A DNA stretch of 64,000 bases from Shewanella carassii (GCF_002777975.1 NZ_NGVS01000033.1:434001-498000); one strand, 5' to 3'; shown: positions 16,387 through 26,029, counted from the first letter of the stretch. Made by a program: numbers and translations. The notes: a model not told the origin generated them from the letters alone.

Positions 16387-19300
16387 TTAAGCTCCTTTGG
16401 CCGCCTGGGCCTGGTTGATTACTGAGTCGATGCGCTTGCGCATCAGGGCATAGTAAAGTACCGGGATCACCACCAATGTCAGCAGGGTGGAGATCAGGAT
16501 CCCGAAGATAAGGCTGATGGCCAGACCGTTGAAGATCGGGTCATCCAGAATAAACATGGCGCCTATCATGGCCGCGAGGGCCGTGAGCATAATAGGTTTG
16601 GCCCGCACGGCGCCTGAGTGAATGACCGCCTGTTCAAATGGCACTCCGGCAGCGGTTTCCTGGTTGATAAAGTCCACTAGGAGTATGGAGTTACGCACTA
16701 TGATCCCCGCCAGCGCTATCATGCCTATCATGGAGGTGGCGGTGAACTGGGCGCCGAGCAAGGCGTGTCCCGGCATGACCCCGATAATGGTCAAGGGGAT
16801 AGGCGCCATAATGATCAGCGGTACCAGATAGGAACGGAAGTGGGCCACCACCAAGAGATAGATGGCAATCATGCCGACCCCATAGGCCAGGCCCATATCA
16901 CGGAAGGTTTCATAGGTGATCTTCCATTCGCCATCCCAGAGTACGCTGATGGCATCCAGGCCATCGGGTTGGCTGAAATAATGCTGGTTGAAGCCAAGGC
17001 CACCTTCTGAGTCGATATCCGCCGCCATTTCAAACATGCCGTACAGTGGGCTGTCGAGCGGCCCGGCCATGTCGGCAATCACCATGATCATCGGGATCAT
17101 GTTTTTGTGAATGATGGGCGCGTCTATCTGCCCCTTGCGGATTGTCACTAACTCGGCCACAGGCACAGTGCCGCCATGGAGGCTGTCGAGGCGCAGATTA
17201 AGCACTGAAGTTAAATCCAGTTTGTCGGCCTCCGGCAGTTCCAGGCGAATGGGCACCGGGCGTTTCTGCATCGGCTTATGCAGCACATTGATATCCTTGC
17301 CGCCGACAGCGGTGGCCACCAGATCCACTATGTTGGCGTAGGGTACGCCCAGCAGACTGGCCTTGCTGCGATCGATAAGCACCTGCCATTTCTGCTGTGC
17401 CGCCGGCAGGAAGATATCGATATCTACCACATCCTCGGTAGTCTGGAACAGTGACTGCAGCTCTCTGGCCGCCTGCTGGCGAATGTCTTGGCTGGGGCCA
17501 TAGACCTCGGCCACAATCGGCGACCACACAGGTGGGCCGGGGGGCACTTCCACCACTTTGACATTGGCGTTGAAGCCCCGGGCGATTTGCTGCAGCGGGC
17601 CGCGCACCGCCAGGGCTATGCTGTGGCTGTCTCTGTCCCTGTGCTGTTTGTCACTGAGATTGACCTGAATATCGCCAAGCTCCTGACTGTTGCGGACAAA
17701 GTAATGCCTGACCAGGCCGTTGAAGTTGATCGGGGCATGGGTGCCGGCATAGAGCTGCAGATGCTGCACTTCGGGTACAGTCACCAGATAATCGGACAAG
17801 GCCTTGAGGACTTTTTCCGTCTGCTCCACCGGCGTGCCTTCCGGCATATCCACCATCACCTGGAATTCGCTCTTGTTGTCGAAGGGCAACATCTTGAGCA
17901 CCACCAACTGGCCAACGGGCAGGGCAACGGCCATGCCTATCAGCACAAACACGCCGGCCACCATGCCTACTCGGGCCTTGCGGCTCTCGAGGAATGGCTT
18001 GATAAGCCGGGTAAACAGCCTGAGCATTACAGGGCTGGCGTTGTCGCTATGCCCCTCGCCACCCTTGTGTCTGAGCAGTTTGTGACTGAGCCAGGGAGTG
18101 ACCACAAAGGCCACCGCCAGGGAGATCAACATGCCCATGCTGGCGTTGATGGGAATAGGGCTCATATAGGGGCCCATCAGCCCCGAGACAAAGGCCATCG
18201 GCAGCAATGCCGCAATAACGGTAAAGGTCGCCAGAATGGTGGGGCCACCCACTTCATCCACGGCAGCGGGAATGAGTTCACTCAGGCTGCGTTTGCCCAT
18301 GGCCATATGACGGTGGATGTTCTCCACCACGACAATGGCATCGTCCACCAAAATACCTATGGAGAAGATCAGTGCAAACAGGGATACCCGGTTGAGGGTA
18401 AAGCCCCAGGCCCAGGAGGCGAAAAGGGTAATCGCCAGGGTAATGACAATCGCCACACCCACCACCAGTGCCTCGCGCATTCCCATGGTGAACACCACTA
18501 GGATAACCACAGCGGCGGTTGCAAAGATCAACTTGAAGATCAGAGTGTTGGACTTGTCAGCCGCCGTTACGCCATAGTTGCGCGACACGGTGACATTGAC
18601 ATTGTCCGGAATAAGCAGGTTACGGCTCTTTTCCACCTTGGCAAGGATAGCATCGGCCACATCCACGGCGTTTTCACCCGGTTGTTTACCTATGGCTATG
18701 GTCACTGCCGGGAAGACGCCTTTAGCTTCTGCTTCGGCGTTGTGACCGTTCTGATGCCAGGCGCCATAGAGGGGGACATCGGCCTTGAGGCTGATATCGG
18801 CAATATCACTGAGGAAGACTGGGGCGGCCTTGCCTTGGCTGTCATTGTGCACCGCGACCACCAGTTGCTGCACATCCTCCAGCGAACGCAGGAACTGGCC
18901 GGTCTGCACCTTGATCTCCTGGTTATCTTGCACCAGAGACACGGGCATGGAGACCGCATTGTTGGCGCCGAGCGCCCGGTTGATGGCATCGAAGCTGACA
19001 CCATAAAAACTCATTTGGGCCGGATTGATGCGCACATTGAGCACCAACTCATGGGACCCCATGGACTCGACATCTCGGGTGCCGGGAATGCGTTTGAGTT
19101 CGGTTTCGAGCCCATGGGCCACATGAGTCAGTTGCTGAGCCGAGACACCGGGATCCTCTGACCAGAGAGTCAGGCTGACAATGGGCACATCGTCTATGCC
19201 CATGGGTTTTATCAAGGGATCGCCCACACCCGCGGCTCTGGGCAGCTTGTCCAGGTTGGAATAGATTTGATTGTAGAGTTTGACTATCGCCTCGTTGCGG

Positions 19301-19632
19301 GGCACACCCACCTCAAAGATGACGATGATCATAGCGCCATCGGGCTGCGAGAAGGAGTAGAGGGTATCGATGCCTTTTATCTGCGAGATCACTTCTTCTG
19401 CCGGCAGGGTAACCAACTGCTCGACTTCGGTCGGTGTGGCGCCGGGGAAGGGGATAAACACATCGGCAAAGGTCACATCTATCTGAGGCTCTTCCTCCTT
19501 GGGAGTGACCAAAATGGCAAACATCCCCAGCAACAAGCCCAGCAGGGCCAGGAGCGGCGTAATGGCACTGAGCTGGAAACTGGCGGCAATGCGGCCGGAG
19601 ATGCCGGTGTTATTTTCGCTGTGATTAGCCAT
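16387..19632 (-). CDS. RND efflux transporter, inner-membrane permease subunit
   Basis: This proton-driven inner-membrane pump of 1081 residues has the usual 12-helix RND layout with two large periplasmic loops. The fourth helix carries SIGILVDDAIVVVENIHRH, with the adjacent Asp pair used for proton relay in AcrB-type (HAE) pumps rather than the metal-type (HME) pattern. The N-terminus has LLALLGLLLGMFAILVTPKEE and the C-terminus LIFGILISTLLTLVVIPVLYY. The periplasmic adaptor gene lies 9 bp upstream; no outer-membrane channel gene is adjacent, so it probably borrows a TolC-like partner. The substrate is unknown; a drug, lipid or solvent pump is more likely than a metal pump. Confidence 0.93.
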   Translation of the reverse strand: MANHSENNTGISGRIAASFQLSAITPLLALLGLLLGMFAILVTPKEEEPQIDVTFADVFIPFPGATPTEVEQLVTLPAEEVISQIKGIDTLYSFSQPDGAMIIVIFEVGVPRNEAIVKLYNQIYSNLDKLPRAAGVGDPLIKPMGIDDVPIVSLTLWSEDPGVSAQQLTHVAHGLETELKRIPGTRDVESMGSHELVLNVRINPAQMSFYGVSFDAINRALGANNAVSMPVSLVQDNQEIKVQTGQFLRSLEDVQQLVVAVHNDSQGKAAPVFLSDIADISLKADVPLYGAWHQNGHNAEAEAKGVFPAVTIAIGKQPGENAVDVADAILAKVEKSRNLLIPDNVNVTVSRNYGVTAADKSNTLIFKLIFATAAVVILVVFTMGMREALVVGVAIVITLAITLFASWAWGFTLNRVSLFALIFSIGILVDDAIVVVENIHRHMAMGKRSLSELIPAAVDEVGGPTILATFTVIAALLPMAFVSGLMGPYMSPIPINASMGMLISLAVAFVVTPWLSHKLLRHKGGEGHSDNASPVMLRLFTRLIKPFLESRKARVGMVAGVFVLIGMAVALPVGQLVVLKMLPFDNKSEFQVMVDMPEGTPVEQTEKVLKALSDYLVTVPEVQHLQLYAGTHAPINFNGLVRHYFVRNSQELGDIQVNLSDKQHRDRDSHSIALAVRGPLQQIARGFNANVKVVEVPPGPPVWSPIVAEVYGPSQDIRQQAARELQSLFQTTEDVVDIDIFLPAAQQKWQVLIDRSKASLLGVPYANIVDLVATAVGGKDINVLHKPMQKRPVPIRLELPEADKLDLTSVLNLRLDSLHGGTVPVAELVTIRKGQIDAPIIHKNMIPMIMVIADMAGPLDSPLYGMFEMAADIDSEGGLGFNQHYFSQPDGLDAISVLWDGEWKITYETFRDMGLAYGVGMIAIYLLVVAHFRSYLVPLIIMAPIPLTIIGVMPGHALLGAQFTATSMIGMIALAGIIVRNSILLVDFINQETAAGVPFEQAVIHSGAVRAKPIMLTALAAMIGAMFILDDPIFNGLAISLIFGILISTLLTLVVIPVLYYALMRKRIDSVINQAQAAKGA

Positions 19633-19641
19633 GAGTTCCCC

Positions 19642-20667
19642 TTACTTGGCCTGGCGCTGCTCGAGCAGCAACTGATAGGCGTTGGCGGCGACTATGTCTC
19701 CGGCTTCGAGTCCTGCCAGTATGGTCACGCCATCGTCACGCACATCTCCCAGACGTACCTGTTGCAGGACAAAGTTATCGCCGCGCTTGAGGTAGACGGC
19801 CGACAGCTCATTGACGCTGTAAAGCGCTTCTTTGGGCAGCACTATCTCCTGGCGTTTGTCTATGGCAAAGCGCACCTTGACGAAACTGCCGGGCAGCAGA
19901 TCGCCTGTGTTGGTCGGCAGTGGCAGTCTCACCTGAAAGGCGCGGCTCTGCTCATCACTGAAACCAAAGACCTTGGGGGTAGTGACGTAAAAACTGCGGC
20001 CATCGGCTAGGATAACCGTCATCTTGTCTGTGGCTTTGGCGGCTTGAAGAAAACGCTGCGGCAGTTGCATCACCACCCGCATCTCATCGTCGGCAAAACC
20101 GGATAGGAGCGGCTGACCGGGAGCGACCGTTTCTCCCTCTTCCACATGTCTGGCCGTGACTATGCCAGCGTATGGTGCGCTGACGACTGTGTATTTCAGT
20201 GATTCTTTTGCCTGAATGATCCTCGCCTTGGCCGCGCTGGCCGCTTGGGAGGCTGACTTGGCATTGGCTATGGCCTGATCCATTTGGCCGCGGGAAATCG
20301 CGCCCTTGGGAAACAGTTCCTGATAGCGCTTAAGCGTCAGCTGCGCTTCGGTATCCAAGGCTCTGGCTCTGGCGTATTCCGCCTCGGCTGCCGTCAGGGA
20401 CGCGCCTTGCTCTTCACTGGTGATCTCAAGCAGCGCCGCCCCGGCGGGGACTCGGTCGTTGACATCATAGTAAAGCTTGAGGATCCGTCCCGAGGTCTGG
20501 GCCGACACGGTTGCGGCCTTGACCGCCTCGAGCCTGCCGTCCAGAGTCAGCAACTGGGTGTGCTCTGTCTGCTGGACGGTAAGTGTCGTCAGATCTGCAG
20601 CATTAAGTGTTTGATTGAACAATAAAGCAGGCAGTAATAGGGTCAGTATTGATGTTATTTTAGGCAT
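19642..20667 (-). CDS. RND efflux periplasmic adaptor subunit (MFP family)
   Basis: This membrane-fusion protein joins the pump to an outer-membrane channel. It has about 341 residues with a signal peptide (MPKITSILTLLLPALLFNQT), a beta-barrel/lipoyl half beginning LDGRLEAVKAATVSAQTSGR, a helical hairpin (AEAEYARARALDTEAQLTLKR), and the returning lipoyl half VVSAPYAGIVTARHVEEGE. I use the ATG at 20667 because it opens the signal peptide directly; an ATG at 20691 would add eight residues and has no better ribosome site. It is the first gene of the four-gene operon. Confidence 0.9.
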   Translation of the reverse strand: MPKITSILTLLLPALLFNQTLNAADLTTLTVQQTEHTQLLTLDGRLEAVKAATVSAQTSGRILKLYYDVNDRVPAGAALLEITSEEQGASLTAAEAEYARARALDTEAQLTLKRYQELFPKGAISRGQMDQAIANAKSASQAASAAKARIIQAKESLKYTVVSAPYAGIVTARHVEEGETVAPGQPLLSGFADDEMRVVMQLPQRFLQAAKATDKMTVILADGRSFYVTTPKVFGFSDEQSRAFQVRLPLPTNTGDLLPGSFVKVRFAIDKRQEIVLPKEALYSVNELSAVYLKRGDNFVLQQVRLGDVRDDGVTILAGLEAGDIVAANAYQLLLEQRQAK

Positions 20668-21029
20668 GAGCTGCTCTCGAATAAAGTCCATGAGAAAATT
20701 CTAATGAATAAAGTGTGGAGCTGCAACTGTTAATTGTTCAGTATAGTTAAATAAGTTATCAAGGTCGTCACGAACGGGCACAGGATAACGGCTAAAAGAT
20801 CAAGAACTTTGGTCTAAGTTTAAAGCTTTTGACACTGCCGATATTGGGTGGATTCTGAACAAAGAAGCGCTGGATATCTGTCATGTATCCAACATCAGGG
20901 GGAAGTGAATATCCTGAAAAGGAGTGAATACTCCTTGGCATAAATAGCTGGCGGGGTTTTTTTGGGCAATCTAGCGCCTTGGTGAAATCGCTTGCTAATG
21001 GTTTTTCGCCGCTAGCCGGTTGTTTTAAA
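20668..21029. other. Intergenic region upstream of the RND operon
   Basis: About 360 bp lie between the RND adaptor start and the fadL terminator. The only structure I notice is a short imperfect hairpin (AAGGAG...CTCCTT) around 20919-20936. It presumably holds the RND promoter; no ORF or RNA gene is convincing. Confidence 0.4.
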
Positions 21030-21055
21030 ATAAAAAGACCGCCCTAAAGGGCGGC
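21030..21055 (-). terminator. Terminator after fadL
   Basis: On the minus strand, a CCGCCC/GGGCGG stem (21039-21044 with 21049-21054) is followed by TCTTTTTATTTT, 33 bp past the stop codon. Confidence 0.85.
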
Positions 21056-21086
21056 CTTGTCAGCTTAAATTTGTTGGAGTTTTGGC

Positions 21087-22370
21087 TCAGAACTGATAGC
21101 TGTACTGCACTGAGTAGTACATGGCTTCTGATTTGGTAATGGCGTTAACCGGGCCAACTACTGCACTGTTTTCTACCAACTCAACCTCTTCACCTTTAAC
21201 AAAGGCCATGCCGAAGTCGATGGTTTGATGTTGGTTGATGTGGTAGCTCAGGCCAGCGGTGAACCATTGACGGTCAGAGTCTGGGATGGAGATAGAGCTG
21301 ATTTCATCAACCACACCATTGTCGAACATGTAACCTGCACGCACTGTGAACTGCTCATTGATGTCATAGGTTCCGCCTACACTCATCAACCAGGAGTTTT
21401 TCCACTGGTACTGTTTCAGAGGGGCGTTAACATTGTTGGCAATCACAGTACCTGTACCATAAATGCTGCTGACACCATCTTTGGCAGTAATTTGATCAAA
21501 GTTGCCCCAACGGGTGTATTGAGCCGTGTAATGAACCGCAAAGTTTTCGGTTAACTGGTGGAAACCGGCCAACTGGAAGATATCGGCCAAAGGCACTTCC
21601 AGCTCATCAAACAGGGTTGACGCGAAGCTGCCTGTTTGGCCTAAAGGTGTCAGTGTCGCAATATGGCCACTCACATCGACATTGGGGCTGTAACGGTAGC
21701 TCAGGCCAAAACGATTGTTCTCATTCAGCTCAAGCGTGGCACCAACGATGCCGCCAATACCCCAACCATCGGCATCCACATCGACCAAGGGCATTTGATT
21801 GTAATAGCGATCCAGGTTGCCTTCGCCATAAACTAAATCCAGTCCGACGCCCAGACTCAACATATCATTGATGCGGTAAGACACACTGGTGTTGAAGTTG
21901 ATGGTGGTTACTTCGGTATTACCGATCAGATCATAGGGAGCCGCAACTGTCTTGCTATTGACCAATGATGCGCTGTCTGTGCCGGTACCGAAGTTGGAAA
22001 AGGCCGCAAAACCGACAGCCCATTTATCGTTCAACGGCTGGATGTAATAGATGTTGGGGATCCATTTGACGCTGCCTGCATCATCAATTCCACCCAGATC
22101 CACCTGGCCACCCATGAAGTTAACGTCTTTGATATCTACCTGGACGTCTACAGTAGTGACACCAACCGAGATAGCGGCTTTGTCAAACAGTGCCATGGCG
22201 GCTGGGTTACGGGATAACACAGATGCGTTATCGGCGATCACGGCATCACCGGCAAAGGCGCGGCCGATACCTGTGGCGGATTGGCTGTTGAGTTGGAAAC
22301 CGGCTGCCAGAGATTGGCCACTGATCAGCGCGACAGAAACTGCGATAAGAGTCTTGTTGAAATACTTCAT
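21087..22370 (-). CDS. fadL: FadL/OmpP1 family outer-membrane long-chain fatty-acid transporter
   Basis: This outer-membrane beta-barrel of 427 residues imports long-chain fatty acids. After the signal peptide (ending SGQSLAA) comes the family N-terminus GFQLNSQSATGIGRAFAGDA, which forms the plug, with NPAAMALFD soon after, then repeated amphipathic strands and a final Phe (YYSVQYSYQF) for BAM insertion. A FadR-type operator lies about 105 bp upstream. The gene stands alone. Paralogues of this family also carry other hydrophobic compounds, so fadL is the best but not the only reading. Confidence 0.88.
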   Translation of the reverse strand: MKYFNKTLIAVSVALISGQSLAAGFQLNSQSATGIGRAFAGDAVIADNASVLSRNPAAMALFDKAAISVGVTTVDVQVDIKDVNFMGGQVDLGGIDDAGSVKWIPNIYYIQPLNDKWAVGFAAFSNFGTGTDSASLVNSKTVAAPYDLIGNTEVTTINFNTSVSYRINDMLSLGVGLDLVYGEGNLDRYYNQMPLVDVDADGWGIGGIVGATLELNENNRFGLSYRYSPNVDVSGHIATLTPLGQTGSFASTLFDELEVPLADIFQLAGFHQLTENFAVHYTAQYTRWGNFDQITAKDGVSSIYGTGTVIANNVNAPLKQYQWKNSWLMSVGGTYDINEQFTVRAGYMFDNGVVDEISSISIPDSDRQWFTAGLSYHINQHQTIDFGMAFVKGEEVELVENSAVVGPVNAITKSEAMYYSVQYSYQF

Positions 22371-22736
22371 TATTATCTTCTCTTTTTATGTTTGCAGGTT
22401 GGCTGTCAGTCTTTAAACCCCACAGACACCCGCCTGTTTAATCCCGTGCATCTTATGGAGGCCCTGTACCGCTAACAACTCCGACCAGATGTGATCTTTT
22501 GTAATATTTTGGTTAATTTCAGCGAATGTGCAGCGAACGTGTGACGAACTTACAAATATGGATTGAGCTGTAAAAGCAGCAATAGCTGAATTCAAGGCGT
22601 TTGGAGGTACTCACTTGACATGTTGCGCCGCTGTGAAATTGAGTGAAACAATAAATTACAAAGCTGCGGTGCGTTTGGCGTACAAGTGTACGCCAAACCC
22701 TGGAAAAGACGTTGAAGAGTCATATCTGAAACAGAG
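22371..22736. other. fadL-putP intergenic region with perfect hairpin
   Basis: This 366-bp gap contains the fadL promoter region with the FadR-type site and, at 22673-22698, a perfect 11-bp inverted repeat with a 4-base spacer located 39 bp past the putP stop. No T-run follows the repeat on the minus strand, so it is a weak terminator candidate or a protein site. Confidence 0.5.
22474..22490. promoter_or_regulatory. FadR-type operator upstream of fadL
   Basis: Read on the minus strand, this is ATCTGGTCGGAGTTGTT, close to the FadR consensus (CTGGTCnGAC followed by GTT). It sits 104 bp before the fadL start. The FadR assignment is by consensus only. Confidence 0.6.
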
Positions 22737-24188
22737 TTAGAGGCTCTGTTTGAAGTGCTTGAATTGCACCTCTGTGACCTCGGATGGCGGCGATAAAAGG
22801 CTTATCACAACCCCGGCCAAGGTGGCTAGAATGAATCCAGGCAATATTTCATAGAGAGCGAAGATACCGCTTTCCAATTGTTTCCAGATGATTACTGTCA
22901 AGCCGCCAACCAGGATGGTAGCAATGGCACCGTTACGGCTGTAGCCACGCCAAAACAGCGATAGGATCACCACAGGGCCGAAGGCGGCACCGAAACCGGC
23001 CCAGGCATAACTTACCAGCCCAAGGACGCTCGCTTCCCGATCTAGGGCTATCACAGCCGAAATGATGGCAATGGCCAATACGCCGATACGACCGACCAAC
23101 ATCAGCTCCTTGCTTGAAGCCTCGGGTCTGAGCCATTTGCGGTAGAAGTCTTCGGTGATCACGCTGGAACACACCAGCAGCTGTGAGTCTATGGTGCTCA
23201 TGATGGCCGACAAGATCGCGGCGATCAGCAGGCCACCAATCCAGGGGTTGAATGCAGCCTGCGTCAGGTGAATAAATACGGTTTCCGGGTTTTTGAGCGG
23301 CGCATCGGCAAAATAGAGCGTTCCGGCAATGCCGGTTGCTAGGGCACCGACCAGGGAGATCAACATCCAGCTCATGGCGATGCGGCGAGAAATTGGTAGA
23401 TCCTTGACGCTGTTAATCGCCATAAAGCGCGACAGAATATGGGGCTGACCAAAATAACCCAGCCCCCAGGCCAGAGCCGACAACAGACCTATCAGGGTCA
23501 ACTTATCGCTCCATAACGACAACATGGCCGGGTCCAGGGCCTCCAGGCTTTGGTGACTCTCTGGTTGGGTAAACATACTGACCGGGACTATCAACAGGGC
23601 GATTAACATCAAACAGCCCTGGAAGAAATCTGTCCAACTGACCGCAAAAAAACCGCCGACAAAGGTATAGGCCACTATTACGGTGGAACCTATCAGCAGC
23701 GCCGTCAGGTACTCTAGGCCAAAGACATTACTGAACAGCACGGCGCCGCCCACCATGCCTGAGGAGGCGTAAAAGGTGAAAAACAACAATATGGTGACGG
23801 CAGAAACCAGTTTCAGAAGGCCGCCCTCGTCGTTGAAGCGCTTCTCGAAAAAGTCTGGCAAGGTGAGGGCATTGTCGGCCATCTGGGTATAGATCCGCAG
23901 GCGTTTGGCGACTAGAAACCAATTGAGCCAGGCACCGAGCAACAGGCCTATTCCCATCCAGGCCTCGCCCAAACCGCCGAGATAGACGGCGCCGGGTAAG
24001 CCGAGCAGCAACCAGCCGGACATATCGGAGGCGCCGACACTGAGGGCGGTCACCGCCGGCCCCATCTTGCGGCCGCCGAGAATATAGTCATCGACCGAAT
24101 CGGTCGCCTTGTAGGCCCACAGGCCTATCCCCATCATCAGGGCCAAATAACCCAGAAAAGTTATCATTACCGGGGTTTCAATATGCAT
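22737..24188 (-). CDS. putP: Sodium/proline symporter
   Basis: This inner-membrane Na+-coupled proline importer of the SSS family has 483 residues and about 13 transmembrane helices. Diagnostic stretches are DYILGGRKMGPAVTALSVGA plus SDMSGWLLLGLPGA near residue 55 (the sodium and substrate region of PutP), LGYFGQPHILSRFMA, and AAILSAIMSTIDSQLLV. No putA gene is adjacent. It lies downstream of the DUF3379/sigma pair but is separated from them by 137 bp that contain a hairpin. Confidence 0.93.
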   Translation of the reverse strand: MHIETPVMITFLGYLALMMGIGLWAYKATDSVDDYILGGRKMGPAVTALSVGASDMSGWLLLGLPGAVYLGGLGEAWMGIGLLLGAWLNWFLVAKRLRIYTQMADNALTLPDFFEKRFNDEGGLLKLVSAVTILLFFTFYASSGMVGGAVLFSNVFGLEYLTALLIGSTVIVAYTFVGGFFAVSWTDFFQGCLMLIALLIVPVSMFTQPESHQSLEALDPAMLSLWSDKLTLIGLLSALAWGLGYFGQPHILSRFMAINSVKDLPISRRIAMSWMLISLVGALATGIAGTLYFADAPLKNPETVFIHLTQAAFNPWIGGLLIAAILSAIMSTIDSQLLVCSSVITEDFYRKWLRPEASSKELMLVGRIGVLAIAIISAVIALDREASVLGLVSYAWAGFGAAFGPVVILSLFWRGYSRNGAIATILVGGLTVIIWKQLESGIFALYEILPGFILATLAGVVISLLSPPSEVTEVQFKHFKQSL

Positions 24189-24282
24189 GCTGGTTTACAC
24201 TTTTGTGTTGTTGTTTGGCGCGGATACTAGCAAAAGTTTGCTTAAGCGCCCAATGTTGATGGTTTATGTGAGGCAGAACTGA

Positions 24283-24306
24283 CCAGTCCCGATGGTACGG
24301 GACTGG
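24283..24306 (-). terminator. Hairpin after the DUF3379 gene
   Basis: A 9-bp perfect stem (24283-24291 with 24298-24306) and 6-base loop lie 20 bp past the minus-strand stop. No clear T-run follows, so termination is only likely. Confidence 0.4.
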
Positions 24307-24325
24307 GACTGGGGAACGCTATTTC

Positions 24326-25030
24326 TTATATAAAACTTTGTTTTATTTCTTTTTTAATTTTTTCTATGTCTTGAGGGTATTCGGCCACCAAAACCAGGTA
24401 AGCCGAGTCAGTTTTGACAGCCTCGCCCCGGTATTCGCTATCGGCAAAGGCTTCGGCCAGCATCACCCTGTGTTCAGGGGGGACAATAAACACTGTCACC
24501 TTGCCGCGTTCACCGGCCAACACCAGGTGAATACTCTCAATTCCCTGAAAATCGCAGAAGGTGCTGTAAAATACCCGTCCTGGTTGGCTGTTGAATCTGA
24601 CTGTTTCCAATCCTTTGAGCGATGCCAGTTCGGCATTGATCGCTTGATAAGAGATATCGGCATTACTGGTCATGGCCATGGTTTCATGACGCACATGGGC
24701 GAGGGCGTGTTGACCTAAGTCCACCGGCCCCTGGCGCCAGAGACTGAAACTGACTCCGGCAACAAAGGCGACGGAGGCCGCCATCGCCAACATCCAGCCT
24801 GTACGTTTACGTTGATTATGGTGCACGGCCAATTGTTGTTTCAGCAGCAGTTTTTCGGCCAGATTTTCCGGAACCGGGAGTTTGAGTGCCGAGTTAATTT
24901 TGTCATCGAGCGCCTTAAGCTCGGCGACAAAGGCACGATTGCTTTCACTTTGAGCAAGGGCGTCCAGAAATTCGGGATCCTGGTTATAGGGGTCGCCATA
25001 GGCCTGGCGGCGAAACTTCAGCTCATCCAT
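24326..25030 (-). CDS. DUF3379 family protein, probable anti-sigma partner
   Basis: This 234-residue protein has a cytoplasmic N-terminus (DELKFRRQAYGDPYNQDPEF), one transmembrane helix (GWMLAMAASVAFVAGVSFSLW, about residues 77-97) and a periplasmic domain. This matches the DUF3379 family, normally encoded next to an ECF sigma factor. Its start overlaps the end of the sigma gene by 8 bp, so the two are translationally coupled, as expected for a sigma/anti-sigma pair. The anti-sigma role and the signal sensed are inferred. The periplasmic domain has a single Cys near residue 166. Confidence 0.8.
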   Translation of the reverse strand: MDELKFRRQAYGDPYNQDPEFLDALAQSESNRAFVAELKALDDKINSALKLPVPENLAEKLLLKQQLAVHHNQRKRTGWMLAMAASVAFVAGVSFSLWRQGPVDLGQHALAHVRHETMAMTSNADISYQAINAELASLKGLETVRFNSQPGRVFYSTFCDFQGIESIHLVLAGERGKVTVFIVPPEHRVMLAEAFADSEYRGEAVKTDSAYLVLVAEYPQDIEKIKKEIKQSFI

Positions 25031-25592
25031 TGGATTGACCTCTGACTTTAGAGTGCTCCAGTAGCTCTTTTAACTGATTTCTGGCCCGAAACAAGCGGGT
25101 CATGACAGTATTGGGGTTCAGATCCAATAATTGGGCGATTTCATCGCCACTGAATCCCAATATTAACTGTAATAACAAAGGCTCACGGTATTCGGGTTCC
25201 AGCTGGGCAATTTGACGCCTGAGCAGATAATGCTCTATATGGTCTTCCTGACTCATGGAGTCGTTATCCTGCCAGTGCTCTTCGCCGACATCGGCATAAT
25301 CAAACTGCTTACGCTCAAAGCGGCGGGCATTTTCCCGACGTAAAATAGTGATTAACCACGCCTTGGCCGCATTGTCATCCTTCAATGAATCCAGCGAGCG
25401 CCAGGCCCGGAGAAACGTTTCCTGGGTAATATCTTCGGCTATATGGCGATCGCCGCAAAGCCAGAAGGCGTAGCGGTAGATATCGGCATGCAGCGCCCTG
25501 ACCAGGCTATCGTAACGTCTTTGTTTATTCAGCATGTCAGAAATGACCGCATCATTAGACTTTTTCTTTCGCCAGCTATCGAACATTTTCAT
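25023..25592 (-). CDS. ECF-type RNA polymerase sigma factor
   Basis: This 189-residue sigma-70 family factor consists of only regions 2 and 4. Region 2 reads LHADIYRYAFWLCGDRHIAE followed by DITQETFLRAWRSLDSLKDD, and region 4 reads LEPEYREPLLLQLILGFSGD followed by EIAQLLDLNPNTVMTRLFRAR, the usual recognition helix-turn-helix. It probably directs an envelope- or redox-stress regulon under the control of the DUF3379 protein that follows it. Upstream lies a 437-bp gap that may contain an autoregulated promoter. The regulon cannot be told from the sequence. Confidence 0.92.
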   Translation of the reverse strand: MKMFDSWRKKKSNDAVISDMLNKQRRYDSLVRALHADIYRYAFWLCGDRHIAEDITQETFLRAWRSLDSLKDDNAAKAWLITILRRENARRFERKQFDYADVGEEHWQDNDSMSQEDHIEHYLLRRQIAQLEPEYREPLLLQLILGFSGDEIAQLLDLNPNTVMTRLFRARNQLKELLEHSKVRGQSNG

Positions 25593-26029
25593 GCTTGTTT
25601 TATTTTTGTCATCGTTAAGCTTAATGGCGTTGCAGGTATTCTGGCAAATGGCGGTGGCATAAAGTGTGTCTAAACCATGAATTGGACTGAGTTTTGCAAT
25701 ATAAACGGATAAAACTCTAAGGCTATTAGCAATATTTTTTGTTTATTTCGCAACTTTTTGATGACAATCGCGAGGCCGATAGCATGACTATGGCGCTAGT
25801 TTATGTTGCAACTCCCTCGTTATCTTTAACGAATGTTCAATAGCGGACGAATGAGCTGATGTTAATGGATAAGCATCTCCTCCAATGGGTATGCCGCCTA
25901 ACCATAACGTTAGCCATAACTTTAGCTTTAACCATGGCGCGGCTTCGCGGCGGCACTTCAGACACTGAAGTTCATTGGGATTACCCCGGGCTTAACAAGC
26001 CACTAGCTTGATGAGCCCGGGGCGTGCTG
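25593..26029. other. Intergenic region with inverted repeats
   Basis: This 437-bp gap lies between the ECF sigma gene and the end of the Bat operon. It holds the sigma promoter region and two perfect inverted repeats: 7-bp arms at 25955-25961/25965-25971 and a 9-bp GC-rich stem at 25984-25992/26014-26022, only 8 bp beyond the BatD stop. The latter probably ends the Bat operon although no T-run follows. Around 25900-25935 several short AACCAT/TAACTTTAG-like repetitions occur. Confidence 0.45.

Noticed and set aside
17488..18501. A 337-codon open frame antisense to the RND pump
   Set aside because: The translation is rich in His, Gly and Gln as expected of a shadow, and the RND pump reads clearly on the minus strand.
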